Assembly: GCF_036345255.1 (NCBI RefSeq)
Contig: NZ_CP107783.1
Span: 4,389,501-4,453,500 of the forward strand
Direction of reading: 5' to 3'
Source: Streptomyces sp. NBC_00569
GTDB taxonomy: Bacteria; Actinomycetota; Actinomycetes; Streptomycetales; Streptomycetaceae
DNA length: 64,000 nt
Below, one piece after another: positions 1-9,174 of this stretch (positions within the stretch are counted from its first letter, which is position 1; the number at the start of each line of letters is the position of its first letter). The translations under genes and the position numbers were made by a program. The notes beneath the pieces were generated by a model that saw nothing but the letters and a program-made list of their open reading frames with translations, did not search any database and had not been told where the DNA came from.

Positions 1-701
1 GGATCGACCTCCTGGCCCGCGGAGCCTCGATGGGCCGCTCGGTACTGACCCGCGGTGATCACGCTCCGCTGGACGCCGTTCCCGCACGGGCGCGCAGGGC
101 GCCATTGACGTTCCGCCCCAGGCAGCTTCCGGCCGCACCCGGATTCGTACCCGAAGGACTCCTTGGCCGCAGGACCGTCGGCCTCTTCAACGAGCTCTGG
201 TACCGCAAGGCCCCCACGTCGCGCGTCGGCGAGATCCAGAGGCTCTCCTCCTTCTTCCACCCCCTCGACGGCGTACCGCACTGGAATCGCATCTACGGGC
301 GCAGTGGATTCGTCCAGTACCAATTCGTCGTCGGATATGGCCAGGAGGAAGCACTTCGTCGCATCGTGCAGCGCATCTCCGAACGCCGGTGCCCCTCCTT
401 CCTGGCGGTCCTCAAGCGCTTCGGCGACGCGGATCCCGGCTGGCTGTCCTTTCCCATGCCCGGCTGGACGCTGGCCCTCGACATTCCCGCGAACCTGCCG
501 GGACTCGGCGTGTTCCTCGACGAACTCGACGAGGAGGTGGCCGCGGCAGACGGACGCATCTACCTCGCCAAGGACTCGCGGCTGAGGCCCGAACTGCTCT
601 CGGCGATGTATCCCCATCTCGATGAATTCCGCTCCCTGCGAGCCCAGTTGGACCCACGAGGCGTGTTCCGCTCGGATCTGTCCCGGCGCCTCGGACTCTG
701 A
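1..701 (+). CDS. DprE1-like FAD-dependent oxidoreductase, C-terminal part
   Basis: This is the 3' part of a gene cut by the window edge; the frame is open from base 3. The visible 232 residues match the C-terminal substrate domain of decaprenylphosphoryl-ribose 2'-oxidase (DprE1): the FFHPLDG..WNRIYGRSGFVQYQF stretch, then LSFPMPGW, then LAKDSR with the conserved lysine, then the final arginine-rich end. In mycobacteria DprE1 oxidises decaprenylphosphoryl-ribose in the first step of its epimerisation to the arabinose donor. Streptomyces walls lack arabinogalactan, so the polyprenyl sugar made here is unknown. The DprE2-like reductase follows 199 bp downstream, which supports the assignment. 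The residue at the benzothiazinone-reactive Cys387 position of the mycobacterial enzyme is Ala here (bases 474-476). Confidence 0.85.
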   Translation, partial: IDLLARGASMGRSVLTRGDHAPLDAVPARARRAPLTFRPRQLPAAPGFVPEGLLGRRTVGLFNELWYRKAPTSRVGEIQRLSSFFHPLDGVPHWNRIYGRSGFVQYQFVVGYGQEEALRRIVQRISERRCPSFLAVLKRFGDADPGWLSFPMPGWTLALDIPANLPGLGVFLDELDEEVAAADGRIYLAKDSRLRPELLSAMYPHLDEFRSLRAQLDPRGVFRSDLSRRLGL

Positions 702-900
702 CCGGACTGGGAACGGGTGCCGTGTCCGGGGCTCTCGCACCTACCGACAGTCCCGCTCCCCCTCATCGCACGCACGTCGTATCCCCCTCACCCGGCACGG
801 CCCCTCCGCACCGATTCACTTCTGTTACACCGCTCGGGCCGTCCGGGTTCCCATCCCGCCCCCACCGATTTCGGTCCCGCCCATTTGGAGTTTGGTTCTC

Positions 901-1656
901 ATGAAGGACGCCTTCGGCACCCCCCAGTCCTTGCTCGTCCTCGGCGGCACCTCCGAGATCGCGCTCGCCACCGCCCGACGCCTCGTGGCCCGGCGGACAC
1001 GAACGGTGTGGCTGGCCGGCCGCCCGTCCCCCGCCCTCGACCGTGCGGCCGCCGAACTCCGCGACATGGGCGCCGACGCCCGTACCGTCGCCTTCGACGC
1101 GCTCGACTCCGAGGCGCACGAGGTGACGCTGGGCAAGGTGTTCGCCGAGGGCGACATCGACATGGTGCTGCTGGCCTTCGGGATCCTCGGCGACCAGGCC
1201 CGCGACGAGGACGAGCCGCTGGCCGCGGTGCGCGTCGCGCAGACCAACTACACGGGCGCCGTGTCGGCGGGCCTCATCTGTGCCCGCGCCCTGCAGAGCC
1301 AGGGCCACGGCTCGCTGGTGGTGCTCTCGTCGGTCGCGGGTGAGCGGGCCCGCCGGTCCAACTTCATCTATGGGTCGAGCAAGGCCGGCCTGGACGCCTT
1401 CGCGCAGGGCCTCGGCGACGCGCTGCACGGCACCGGCGTGCATGTGATGGTCGTGCGCCCCGGCTTCGTACGGTCAAAGATGACGGCAGGCATGGCGGAG
1501 GCGCCCATGGCCACCACCCCGGAGGCGGTGGCACAGGCCATCGAGACGGGACTCAGGCGCCGGTCGGAGACCGTGTGGGTGCCGGGGGCGCTGCGCGTGG
1601 TGATGTCGGCGCTGCGGCATGTCCCGCGTCCGGTGTTCCGGCGGCTGCCGATGTAG
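901..1656 (+). CDS. DprE2-like short-chain dehydrogenase/reductase
   Basis: The product is a 251-residue SDR protein. It has an N-terminal nucleotide-binding motif LVLGGTSEIA and the catalytic YGSSK pair in a setting typical of DprE2 (AGERARRSNFIYGSSKAGLD). The C-terminal half ends in a hydrophobic stretch, LRHVPRPVFRRLPM, close to the mycobacterial DprE2 end. DprE2 reduces the 2'-keto intermediate made by DprE1, giving the epimerised polyprenyl-phosphate pentose. I chose the ATG at 901 because it begins the SDR fold directly and has GGAG about ten bases upstream; the frame is open further upstream but that part looks non-coding. The pair with the preceding gene is probably an operon. Confidence 0.88.
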   Translation: MKDAFGTPQSLLVLGGTSEIALATARRLVARRTRTVWLAGRPSPALDRAAAELRDMGADARTVAFDALDSEAHEVTLGKVFAEGDIDMVLLAFGILGDQARDEDEPLAAVRVAQTNYTGAVSAGLICARALQSQGHGSLVVLSSVAGERARRSNFIYGSSKAGLDAFAQGLGDALHGTGVHVMVVRPGFVRSKMTAGMAEAPMATTPEAVAQAIETGLRRRSETVWVPGALRVVMSALRHVPRPVFRRLPM

Positions 1657-1692
1657 GCCGAGTCGCACAGCGACCGGCCGACTCGCTGCGCG

Positions 1693-2274
1693 TCAGCGAG
1701 CCGGCTGTCGGCCCCGCTTCGAGCGGTCGGGGCCCTGCGCGGGAACGGCCGGGCCGCCGAAGGGGAACTCGCGCAACTTGCGCCAGATACCGTCGGCGCC
1801 CTGCTCGTACAGCGCGAACCCGGTGCACGGCCACGCCGCCTCGTACCCGGCGAGCTCCGTGTACGCCCGGTCCATCGCTTCCTCCGCGATGCCGTGCGCC
1901 ACCGTGACGTGCGGGTGGTAGGGAAACTGCAGCTCGCGGGCGACCGGACCGGACTCGTCACGGACCTGCTTCTGCAGCCAGGTACAGGCCTCGGCGCCCT
2001 CGACGACCTGTACGAACACAACGGGAGACAGCGGACGGAACGTTCCCGTCCCCGCGAGCCGCATCGTGAAGTTCCGCCCCGCGGCGGCGACCGCCTCGAG
2101 ATGGGCCTCGACCGAGCGCAGCGACCTGTCCTCCACCTCGGTCGGCGGGAGCAGCGTGACGTGCGTGGGGATGCCGTGCGCAGCGGGGTCACCGAAGCCC
2201 GCGCGCCGCTCCTGGAGCTGGCTGCCGTGTGGCTCCGGAACCGCGATCGAAACGCCGATCGTTACGGTCCCCAC
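1693..2274 (-). CDS. 2'-5' RNA ligase family protein
   Basis: The 193-residue protein belongs to the 2H phosphoesterase superfamily. It has two H-x-T motifs, HVTLLPP near residue 39 and HVTVAHG near residue 122, which form the paired catalytic histidines of this fold. Length fits a single-domain cytosolic member. Bacterial members act on 2'-5' RNA linkages or cyclic phosphates in vitro, and the in vivo substrate is generally unknown. The C-terminal 20 residues are basic and probably disordered. It is convergent with the DprE2-like gene and lies 63 bp downstream of trpS on the same strand, so it may be cotranscribed with trpS. Confidence 0.8.
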   Translation of the reverse strand: MGTVTIGVSIAVPEPHGSQLQERRAGFGDPAAHGIPTHVTLLPPTEVEDRSLRSVEAHLEAVAAAGRNFTMRLAGTGTFRPLSPVVFVQVVEGAEACTWLQKQVRDESGPVARELQFPYHPHVTVAHGIAEEAMDRAYTELAGYEAAWPCTGFALYEQGADGIWRKLREFPFGGPAVPAQGPDRSKRGRQPAR

Positions 2275-2337
2275 GTCGTACTCCTGTCGTCGTGTGGTGG
2301 GCGGATGTCGGTATGGCGGTTCAGGCCGGGCTGAGGC

Positions 2338-3375
<1,038 letters not shown>

Positions 3376-3542
3376 TCATTGGTTGGAAACAGGTGGGCGA
3401 CGGGTGCACGACAAGTGCTGAAACCGTGTACGGAGCGCTGTCGCCCACCCCTCCCGGCGTGTCGCCGGAACCCGGCTCCGGGACCTGGCCACCAGACCTG
3501 GCCACGGACCTGGCTTCAAGACCCGGCTTCGCTCTCGCTTCG

Positions 3543-3611
3543 GACCTGCCTTTCGGGCCGGTACAGACCTGCCTTGCGGGACGGTACGGACCTGCCTTGC
3601 GGGACGGTACG
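3543..3611. repeat. Three tandem 23-bp repeats upstream of the ECF sigma gene
   Basis: Three consecutive 23-bp units start at 3543, 3566 and 3589, each of the form GACCTGCCTTGCGGGACGGT plus three bases. Units 2 and 3 are identical and unit 1 differs at three positions. Just upstream (about 3480-3540) a looser array of GACCTGG-type units spaced 12-13 bp continues the pattern. The array ends about 20 bp before the -35 element of the sigma gene. Confidence 0.85.
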
Positions 3612-3631
3612 GAAAAACCTGTGCGACGGGT

Positions 3632-3660
3632 GGGAACCGATGCGCGGGGTGCGGTGTATC
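3632..3660 (+). promoter_or_regulatory. ECF-type promoter of the sigma gene
   Basis: GGGAACC at 3632-3638 is followed by 14 bases and then GGTGTATC at 3653-3660. The same arrangement, with identical spacing, lies upstream of the gene at 5278. GGAAC-type -35 elements are typical of ECF sigma promoters. It would place the transcript start close to the GTG at 3667. Confidence 0.6.
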
Positions 3661-3666
3661 AACGAT

Positions 3667-4287
3667 GTGAGGACACAGGGGGAGGTCCTGGAGGGGGGCC
3701 GCGTCGTCGACGACGAGCGTGCGGTGATCGCTCGCGTGCGCGCCGGAGACGTGGAGGCGTACGCGGTGCTGGTGCGCGCCTTCACCGGGCTGGCGCTGCG
3801 GGCGGCCCGGGCCCTCGGGGCAGGAGCGGACGCGGAGGACGTGGTGCAGCAGGCCTTCTTCAAGGCGTACTGCGCCCTGAGACAGTTTCGGGACGACGCG
3901 TCGTTCAAGCCGTGGCTGCTCGCGATCGTCGCCAATGAGACGAGGAACACAGTGCGCTCGGCGGTGCGACAGCGTTCGGTCGTGGGGCGGGAAGCGACGT
4001 TGATAGAGGCCGAGCCGCTGATACCCGAGACCACGGATCCGGCGGTCGCGGCCGTCCACGACGAGCGGCGGACGGCGTTGCTCGCCGCGCTCGAGGAGCT
4101 GAGCGAGGACCATCGGCTGGTCGTCACGTACCGGTATCTGCTCGAGATGGACGAGGCGGAGACGGCCGAGGCGCTCGGCTGGCCGCGCGGCACCGTGAAA
4201 TCGAGGCTCAATCGCGCGCTGCGGAAGCTGAAGCGGATTCTTCCGGCGGAGCTGGACCCGCGGGAGGGAGGTGATGAGCATGAGTGA
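3667..4287 (+). CDS. ECF-family RNA polymerase sigma factor
   Basis: The protein has the two-domain layout of ECF sigma factors. Region 2 runs from about residue 20 (ARVRAGDVEAYAVLVRAF) through DAEDVVQQAFFKAYCAL and FKPWLLAIVANETRN. Region 4 contains LEELSEDHRLVVTYRYLLEMDEAETAEALGWPRGTVKSRL, a clear helix-turn-helix. The start is uncertain. An ATG at 3640 is in frame but lies inside the ECF-type promoter at 3632-3660. The GTG at 3667 is about seven bases past its -10, which would make a leaderless message, so I chose it. The stop overlaps the start of the next gene, a membrane protein likely to control this sigma factor. The matching promoter at 5199 suggests autoregulation plus control of the gene at 5278. 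Confidence 0.85.
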   Translation: MRTQGEVLEGGRVVDDERAVIARVRAGDVEAYAVLVRAFTGLALRAARALGAGADAEDVVQQAFFKAYCALRQFRDDASFKPWLLAIVANETRNTVRSAVRQRSVVGREATLIEAEPLIPETTDPAVAAVHDERRTALLAALEELSEDHRLVVTYRYLLEMDEAETAEALGWPRGTVKSRLNRALRKLKRILPAELDPREGGDEHE

Positions 4288-5143
4288 ACCGCGTCACGAG
4301 GACGACGGGAGCCGGCGCACCGGCAAGGAGCACGGGCCCCGCGCGGACCGTGGGCTGCCGGCTGAGCTGCGGGCGCTGGGCAGGTCCCTGGACGGCCTGG
4401 GCCCCGGCGGCGAGTCGATGGCCGAGCGGGTGCTGGCACAGATACTCGCCGAGTCCGTTCCGGCACCGGTCGCCGAGCCGGGGGCGGGCCCTGTCCGGGT
4501 GCGGCGGGCGCGTCGCTGGATACGGGAGCGGTGGCGGATGCTCACGGCGGGGCTGTGCGGAGTGCTGACCGTGCTCGTGCTCACGCCTCCGGTGCGGGCT
4601 GCGGTCGCCGAGTGGTTCGGCTTCGGCGGGGTGGAGGTCCGGTACGACCCGTCGGCCCTGCCGTCGTCCGGTGTGCACGTCCCCGGGTGCGGCTCGTCGC
4701 TCTCGCTGGGCGAGGCCCGACGAGACGCCGGATTCGAACCGCTGGTGCCGGGCGAGCTGGGAATGCCGGACGCCGTGACGGTGACACGGGAACCGAAGTC
4801 GCGCTTCTTGATCACACTGTGCTGGCGCGAGGACGGGCACACGATCCGACTCGACGAGTACCCGGCGCAGCTCGACATCGGGTACATGAAATCGGTGCGC
4901 ACGCAGCTGCACTGGGTCGACCTGGGCCGGGGTACGGGCCTGTGGTTCGCCCAGCCGCATCTGCTCGGTTTTTGGATGCTCGACGGCAACGGCGACCGGT
5001 GGACCCGTTCGGAACGCACCGCGGGCCCGACACTCCTGTGGACCCGCCGACAGGAGATGACGCTCCGCCTGGAGGGAGTCGATTCCCGGGAGCGGGCGAT
5101 GGAGATCGCACGGTCGGTACGAAAGCCGGACGCCCACCGCTGA
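4280..5143 (+). CDS. Membrane protein cotranscribed with ECF sigma factor, putative anti-sigma
   Basis: The 287-residue protein has an acidic and basic cytosolic N-terminus (about 80 residues). One transmembrane helix follows, near residues 84-105 (MLTAGLCGVLTVLVLTPPV), then a roughly 180-residue extracytoplasmic domain. That topology and the overlap with the sigma gene stop fit an anti-sigma or sensor partner. I see no classical zinc-binding H-x3-C-x2-C motif, so it is not a ZAS anti-sigma factor; the resemblance is to sigma-linked membrane proteins with DUF4367-like outer domains. GTG 4271, ATG 4274 and ATG 4280 are all in frame; ATG 4280 is best spaced from GGGAGG. Function is inferred from context. 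Confidence 0.7.
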   Translation: MSEPRHEDDGSRRTGKEHGPRADRGLPAELRALGRSLDGLGPGGESMAERVLAQILAESVPAPVAEPGAGPVRVRRARRWIRERWRMLTAGLCGVLTVLVLTPPVRAAVAEWFGFGGVEVRYDPSALPSSGVHVPGCGSSLSLGEARRDAGFEPLVPGELGMPDAVTVTREPKSRFLITLCWREDGHTIRLDEYPAQLDIGYMKSVRTQLHWVDLGRGTGLWFAQPHLLGFWMLDGNGDRWTRSERTAGPTLLWTRRQEMTLRLEGVDSRERAMEIARSVRKPDAHR

Positions 5144-5198
5144 TGTCCGCGGGCTGGGCCGGCGAGCTCACGCAACCGAGAACTCGCACACCGAAGTT

Positions 5199-5227
5199 GG
5201 GAACCCGGTCGGGTCGAGCGGTGTACC
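5199..5227 (+). promoter_or_regulatory. Second copy of the ECF-type promoter
   Basis: GGGAACC at 5199-5205, a 14-base spacer and GGTGTACC at 5220-5227 repeat the element in front of the sigma gene with only one difference in the -10 block. It would give a leader of about 45 bases before the ATG at 5278, which has a GGGGGA ribosome binding site. Confidence 0.6.
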
Positions 5228-5277
5228 AGAAGTGAATCGACACGGGCGGGCCGTGCCGGGAGCAGCTGGGGGATCGG

Positions 5278-6033
5278 ATGCGAACACTACGAAGGCCGGC
5301 CGCGCTGGCGGTGGCACTGACGGCGGCAATCGCCGCGATGCTGCTGAGCGCGTCAGGGGCGTCGGCCGGCGGACCGACGAGCGTTCTGGTGGTGTCGCCC
5401 GAGAGCGGCCAGAGCGCGTCGCTCTATTTCAGTGACAAGAAGTACGGGCCGCTGGAGAGTCTCCTGGGCGAGCCGGATCAGGGGCGAAGGGAGGAGCCGC
5501 CCGGCTTGGGCATAGGCGCGGGGCGTCAGCTCAATGTCACATGGCTGGTGCACGACGTGCTGCCGTGGCGGGTCGACCGGGTCTATCCGGACTCGCCGGG
5601 CACGAAGGACGTCTGGATACACACAGCGACGCACGTGCCTGACTCCTACAACGGGTACTGGCACAAGGCCCGTAAGCCTGCGGAGCTGCGCGCGCTCCTG
5701 AAGGATCTCGGGGTCATGGGCGCGCGGTCCGAAAAGGGCGGGAGTCCGATCTTCCCGGCGCCCTGGCAGTCACCCGACCGGTCCAAGGAAGCGCTGGGTG
5801 GAGCTCCGGCTCCGACAGCCGACGGTCGCGATACCGGGTCGTCCTCAGGCGCGCGGGCCTCGGCAGCCGGGCCGAACGACGGGGTGGACTGGTGGTGGGC
5901 GATACCGGGGCTGGTGGCGGGCGCCGCGCTGGCTCTGGTGCTGCGGCCCCTGGCCGACAGGCTGCCGGGTCGTCGCGGGACGGGTGGGACCCCGCCCGAC
6001 GCGGGACCACGGCAGCAGCTGATCGATTCCTGA
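5278..6033 (+). CDS. Exported, C-terminally anchored protein of unknown function
   Basis: I do not recognise a named family. The 251 residues begin with a signal peptide (basic MRTLRRP, hydrophobic core, ASA-GG cleavage-like site near residue 31). A globular segment of about 110 residues follows, containing YFSDKKYGPLESLLG and NVTWLVHDVLPWRVDRVYP. Next comes a Ser/Ala/Gly-rich linker (about 165-200) and a transmembrane helix near 210-225 (WWWAIPGLVAGAALALVL) with a basic cytosolic tail. The topology is an outer domain tethered to the membrane. The promoter matches that of the ECF sigma gene 1.5 kb upstream, so it is probably a regulon member. Confidence 0.7.
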   Translation: MRTLRRPAALAVALTAAIAAMLLSASGASAGGPTSVLVVSPESGQSASLYFSDKKYGPLESLLGEPDQGRREEPPGLGIGAGRQLNVTWLVHDVLPWRVDRVYPDSPGTKDVWIHTATHVPDSYNGYWHKARKPAELRALLKDLGVMGARSEKGGSPIFPAPWQSPDRSKEALGGAPAPTADGRDTGSSSGARASAAGPNDGVDWWWAIPGLVAGAALALVLRPLADRLPGRRGTGGTPPDAGPRQQLIDS

Positions 6034-6113
6034 GAGGCGCTCTCCAGCTCTCACGGCTGGGGGAACGCACTGACCGACCCGCCGGTGCGGCTGGTGACGG
6101 GCCGGTCAAGCGA

Positions 6114-7562
6114 TCAGGTGAGGTCGACCTCGGGGTAGAGCGGGAAGCCGCTCAGCAGGTCGGACGCTCGCGTGGAGACCTCGTCGGCGATCTTCTCGTC
6201 CAGGACGTGCTGCGCCTTGGAGGGCGCGCCCTTGCTGGTGGTGCCCGCTTCGGCGGCAGTGAGCACGCGGTCGATGAGGCCCGCGACCTCGTCCATCTCC
6301 GCGGTGCCCAGGCCACGGGTGGTCAGGGCAGGGGTGCCGATGCGGATGCCGGACGTGTACCAGGCACCGTTCGGGTCGGAGGGGATGGAGTTGCGGTTGG
6401 TGACGATGCCGGAGTCGAGGAGCGCGTTCTCGGCCTGGCGGCCGGTGAGCTCGTAGGAGGTGGCGACATCGATCAGGTTGAGGTGGTTGTCCGTGCCGCC
6501 CGTGACGAGGGTGGCGCCACGGCGGGTCAGGCCCTCGGCCAGGGCTCGGGCGTTGTCGACGACGGACTGGGCGTACTCGCGGAACTCGGGACGGCGGGCC
6601 TCCGCCAGGGCGACGGCCTTGGCGGCCATGACGTGCGGCAGCGGACCGCCGAGGACCATGGGGCAGCCACGGTCGACCTGGTCGGCGAGCGAGTCGTCGC
6701 AGAGCACCATGCCGCCGCGCGGGCCGCGCAGCGACTTGTGCGTCGTGGTGGTGACGATCTGGGCGTGCGGCACCGGGTCGAAGTCGCCGGTGAGGACCTT
6801 GCCGGCGACCAGGCCCGCGAAGTGCGCCATGTCGACCATGAGGGTCGCCCCGACCTCGTCGGCGATCTCGCGCATGATGCGGAAGTTCACCAGGCGGGGG
6901 TAGGCGGAGTAGCCGGCGACGATGATCAGCGGCTTGAAGTCGCGGGCGGTGGCGCGCAGGGCTTCGTAGTCGACGAGGCCGGTCTGCGGGTCGGTGCCGT
7001 AGCTGCGCTGGTCGAACATCTTGCCGGAGATGTTCGGGCGGAAGCCGTGGGTGAGGTGGCCGCCGGCGTCCAGGGACATGCCGAGCATGCGCTGGTTGCC
7101 GAAGGCCTGACGGAGCTCGGCCCAGTCGGCGTCGGAGAGGTCGTTCACGTTGCGAACGCCGGCCAGCTCCAGGGCGGGCGCCTCGACGCGCTGGGCGAGA
7201 ACGGCCCAGAAGGCGACGAGGTTGGCGTCGATGCCGGAGTGCGGCTGTACATAGGCGTGGCGGGCGCCGAAGAGCTCGCGGGCGTGTTCGGCGGCGAGGG
7301 CCTCGACGGTGTCGACGTTGCGGCAGCCGGCGTAGAAGCGGCGGCCGACGGTGCCCTCGGCGTACTTGTCGCTGAACCAGTTACCCATCGCGAGGAGGGT
7401 GGCCGGGGACGCGTAGTTCTCGCTGGCGATCAGCTTGAGCATCTCGCGCTGGTCGGCGATCTCCTGGCCGATGGCGTCGGCCACGCGGGGCTCGACAGCC
7501 CGGATCACGTCGAGGGCGCTGCGGAACGCTACGGACTCGGTGGAGAGGGTGGGCTCTGACAT
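6114..7562 (-). CDS. glyA: Serine hydroxymethyltransferase
   Basis: SHMT interconverts serine plus tetrahydrofolate with glycine plus 5,10-methylene-tetrahydrofolate and uses PLP. The 482-residue protein is longer than E. coli GlyA (417) but has the usual landmarks: [63 protein letters not shown] and the PLP-lysine motif [14 protein letters not shown]. The length and extra insertions fit the long actinobacterial form. The ATG at 7562 is preceded by GGAGG with good spacing. Expression is almost certainly controlled by the ZTP riboswitch at 7629-7707, which matches its role in one-carbon and purine metabolism. Confidence 0.95.
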   Translation of the reverse strand: MSEPTLSTESVAFRSALDVIRAVEPRVADAIGQEIADQREMLKLIASENYASPATLLAMGNWFSDKYAEGTVGRRFYAGCRNVDTVEALAAEHARELFGARHAYVQPHSGIDANLVAFWAVLAQRVEAPALELAGVRNVNDLSDADWAELRQAFGNQRMLGMSLDAGGHLTHGFRPNISGKMFDQRSYGTDPQTGLVDYEALRATARDFKPLIIVAGYSAYPRLVNFRIMREIADEVGATLMVDMAHFAGLVAGKVLTGDFDPVPHAQIVTTTTHKSLRGPRGGMVLCDDSLADQVDRGCPMVLGGPLPHVMAAKAVALAEARRPEFREYAQSVVDNARALAEGLTRRGATLVTGGTDNHLNLIDVATSYELTGRQAENALLDSGIVTNRNSIPSDPNGAWYTSGIRIGTPALTTRGLGTAEMDEVAGLIDRVLTAAEAGTTSKGAPSKAQHVLDEKIADEVSTRASDLLSGFPLYPEVDLT

Positions 7563-7584
7563 GACGGACCTCCGGACGGATGGG

Positions 7585-7620
7585 ACCTCCTCTGCTCGAG
7601 CGAGGTCGAGAGCAGGAGGT
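7585..7620 (-). promoter_or_regulatory. Hairpin downstream of the ZTP aptamer (expression platform)
   Basis: On the minus strand ACCTCCTGCTC (from 7620) pairs with GAGC..AGGAGGT ending at 7585, with a 2-base bulge. The 5' arm contains CCTCC, complementary both to this GGAGG and to the true ribosome binding site GGAGG about 6 bases before the glyA ATG. A switch between the two pairings would suit translational control; this is inference. Confidence 0.55.
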
Positions 7621-7628
7621 TCACGGGT

Positions 7629-7707
7629 CGGCCCAGGCGCACGGCACACAGTTCACAGGCCGCTCCCCGATGGTCGGTCCCATCCCAGCGCGCCAGTCAC
7701 GGCCCTG
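7629..7707 (-). promoter_or_regulatory. ZTP (pfl) riboswitch upstream of glyA
   Basis: Read on the minus strand, the leader contains GGGCCGTGACTGGCG (from 7705), a hairpin with ACCATCGGGGAGCGGCC, a short linker, and GTGCGCCTGGGC (ending at 7631). These are the conserved blocks of the pfl RNA, in the right order; the second block closes P1 with the first, and the 3' CGCCTGGGC subdomain is typical. ZTP (AICAR triphosphate) accumulates when 10-formyl-tetrahydrofolate is short, and this class controls glyA, folD, purH and similar genes. A -10 element TAGTGT at 7714-7719 would start the transcript right at the aptamer. Confidence 0.9.
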
Positions 7708-7827
7708 CGGGCCACACTACCGGGCGCGCCGCAGGACGGGGTTTCCCGGTCCACGATGCGAGCGACGATAGGAAGGGGCCACAAGCCCACGTCTTCGCGC
7801 CATCAGAGCTGTAAGAACGGAGATCCC

Positions 7828-9054
7828 GTGACTGCTGTGACTCCTCCGAATGCCGCAACGGAAGCCTTCATCACCGCGTCCGAGGCGCACAGTGCGCACA
7901 ACTACCATCCGCTGCCCGTCGTGGTCGCGACGGCGGAGGGCGCCTGGATGACGGATGTCGAGGGGCGCCGGTACCTCGACATGCTCGCCGGCTACTCAGC
8001 CCTCAACTTCGGCCATGGAAACCGGCGGCTCATCGAGGCCGCCAAGGCGCAGCTGGAGCGGGTGACGCTGACGTCCCGGGCCTTCTACCACGACCGGTTC
8101 GCCGCGTTCTGCAACCAGCTCGCGGAGCTGTGCGGCATGGACATGGTGCTGCCGATGAACACAGGGGCGGAGGCGGTCGAGACCGCCGTGAAGACGGCGA
8201 GAAAGTGGGGGTACCAGGTCAAGGGGGTGCTCGACGGGAGAGCGAAGATCGTCGTGGCGGGCAACAACTTCCACGGGCGCACCACGACCATCGTCAGCTT
8301 CTCCACGGACCATGAGGCGCGCGCGGACTTCGGTCCCTACACGCCGGGGTTCGAGATCGTGCCGTACGGCGATCTGACGGCGTTGCGCGGCGCTGTCACC
8401 GAGAACACCGTCGCGGTGCTGCTCGAACCGATCCAGGGCGAGGCCGGTGTCCTCGTACCGCCGGCCGGATATCTGCCGGCGGTAAGGGAGTTGACCCGCG
8501 AGCGGAACGTGTTGTTCATCGCGGACGAGATCCAGTCGGGACTCGGACGGACCGGGCGGACGTTCGCCTGTGAGCACGAGGGCGTGGTGCCCGACATGTA
8601 CGTGCTGGGCAAGGCGCTCGGCGGTGGGGTCGTGCCGGTGTCGGCGGTGGTGTCCAGCAGTGAGGTGCTCGGGGTGTTCAAGCCGGGTGAGCACGGGTCG
8701 ACGTTCGGCGGGAATCCGCTGGCCTGTGCGGTGGCGCTCGAGGTCATCGCGATGCTGCGCACCGGGGAGTTCCAGCAGCGGGCGGCCGAGCTGGGCGAGC
8801 ATCTCCACGCGGAGCTCGGGCTGCTGACGGACACGGGCAAGGTGACGCAGGTGCGGGGACGCGGGCTGTGGGCGGGGATCGACATCGATCCGTCGTACGG
8901 GACGGGAAGGGAGATCTCGCAGAAGTTGATGGCCAAGGGCGTCCTGGTCAAGGACACCCACGGCAGCACGATCCGGATCGCTCCCCCTCTGGTGATCAGT
9001 AAAGAGGACCTGGACTGGGGGCTCGACCGGCTCCGGGCGGTCCTGGCGGTCTGA
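7828..9054 (+). CDS. rocD: Ornithine--oxo-acid aminotransferase
   Basis: The product is a 408-residue class III PLP aminotransferase. It shows LDMLAGYSALNFGHGN, MNTGAEAVETAVKTARKWGY, NNFHGRTTTIVSFS, the LFIADEIQSGLGRTG Asp motif and the PLP lysine in LGKALGGGVVPVSAV, all typical of ornithine aminotransferase (ornithine to glutamate-5-semialdehyde, arginine and proline metabolism). The GTG start at 7828 has GGAG five bases upstream. The gene is divergent from glyA. No partner arginine catabolic gene is adjacent. Confidence 0.92.
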   Translation: MTAVTPPNAATEAFITASEAHSAHNYHPLPVVVATAEGAWMTDVEGRRYLDMLAGYSALNFGHGNRRLIEAAKAQLERVTLTSRAFYHDRFAAFCNQLAELCGMDMVLPMNTGAEAVETAVKTARKWGYQVKGVLDGRAKIVVAGNNFHGRTTTIVSFSTDHEARADFGPYTPGFEIVPYGDLTALRGAVTENTVAVLLEPIQGEAGVLVPPAGYLPAVRELTRERNVLFIADEIQSGLGRTGRTFACEHEGVVPDMYVLGKALGGGVVPVSAVVSSSEVLGVFKPGEHGSTFGGNPLACAVALEVIAMLRTGEFQQRAAELGEHLHAELGLLTDTGKVTQVRGRGLWAGIDIDPSYGTGREISQKLMAKGVLVKDTHGSTIRIAPPLVISKEDLDWGLDRLRAVLAV

Positions 9055-9162
9055 CGGTGGTGCGCCTCCGGCGCACGGGCGGCCCACTCGTGGTCCGGCC
9101 ACTGACGGGGGCGCCCCCGGACGGGGAGCCGCTCACCGGCCGGTCGGCGTAGGCACAACCTC

Positions 9163-9174
9163 TACAGTCGCTTT
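9163..9174 (+). promoter_or_regulatory. -10 element giving a leaderless message
   Basis: TACAGT at 9163-9168 lies six bases before the GTG at 9175, with no ribosome binding site between. The layout predicts a leaderless transcript for the transporter gene. Confidence 0.5.

Noticed and set aside
622..900. Open frame upstream of the DprE2-like start
   Set aside because: It only extends the real frame through intergenic DNA; no family match and better start at 901.
763..1443. Long reverse-strand frame opposite the DprE2-like gene
   Set aside because: Shadow frame of a GC-rich gene; composition is His/Arg/Gly-rich with no domain.
5892..7559. A 555-codon plus-strand frame opposite glyA
   Set aside because: Runs antisense to a full-length conserved enzyme; Gly/Val/Asp-rich typical of a reverse shadow.
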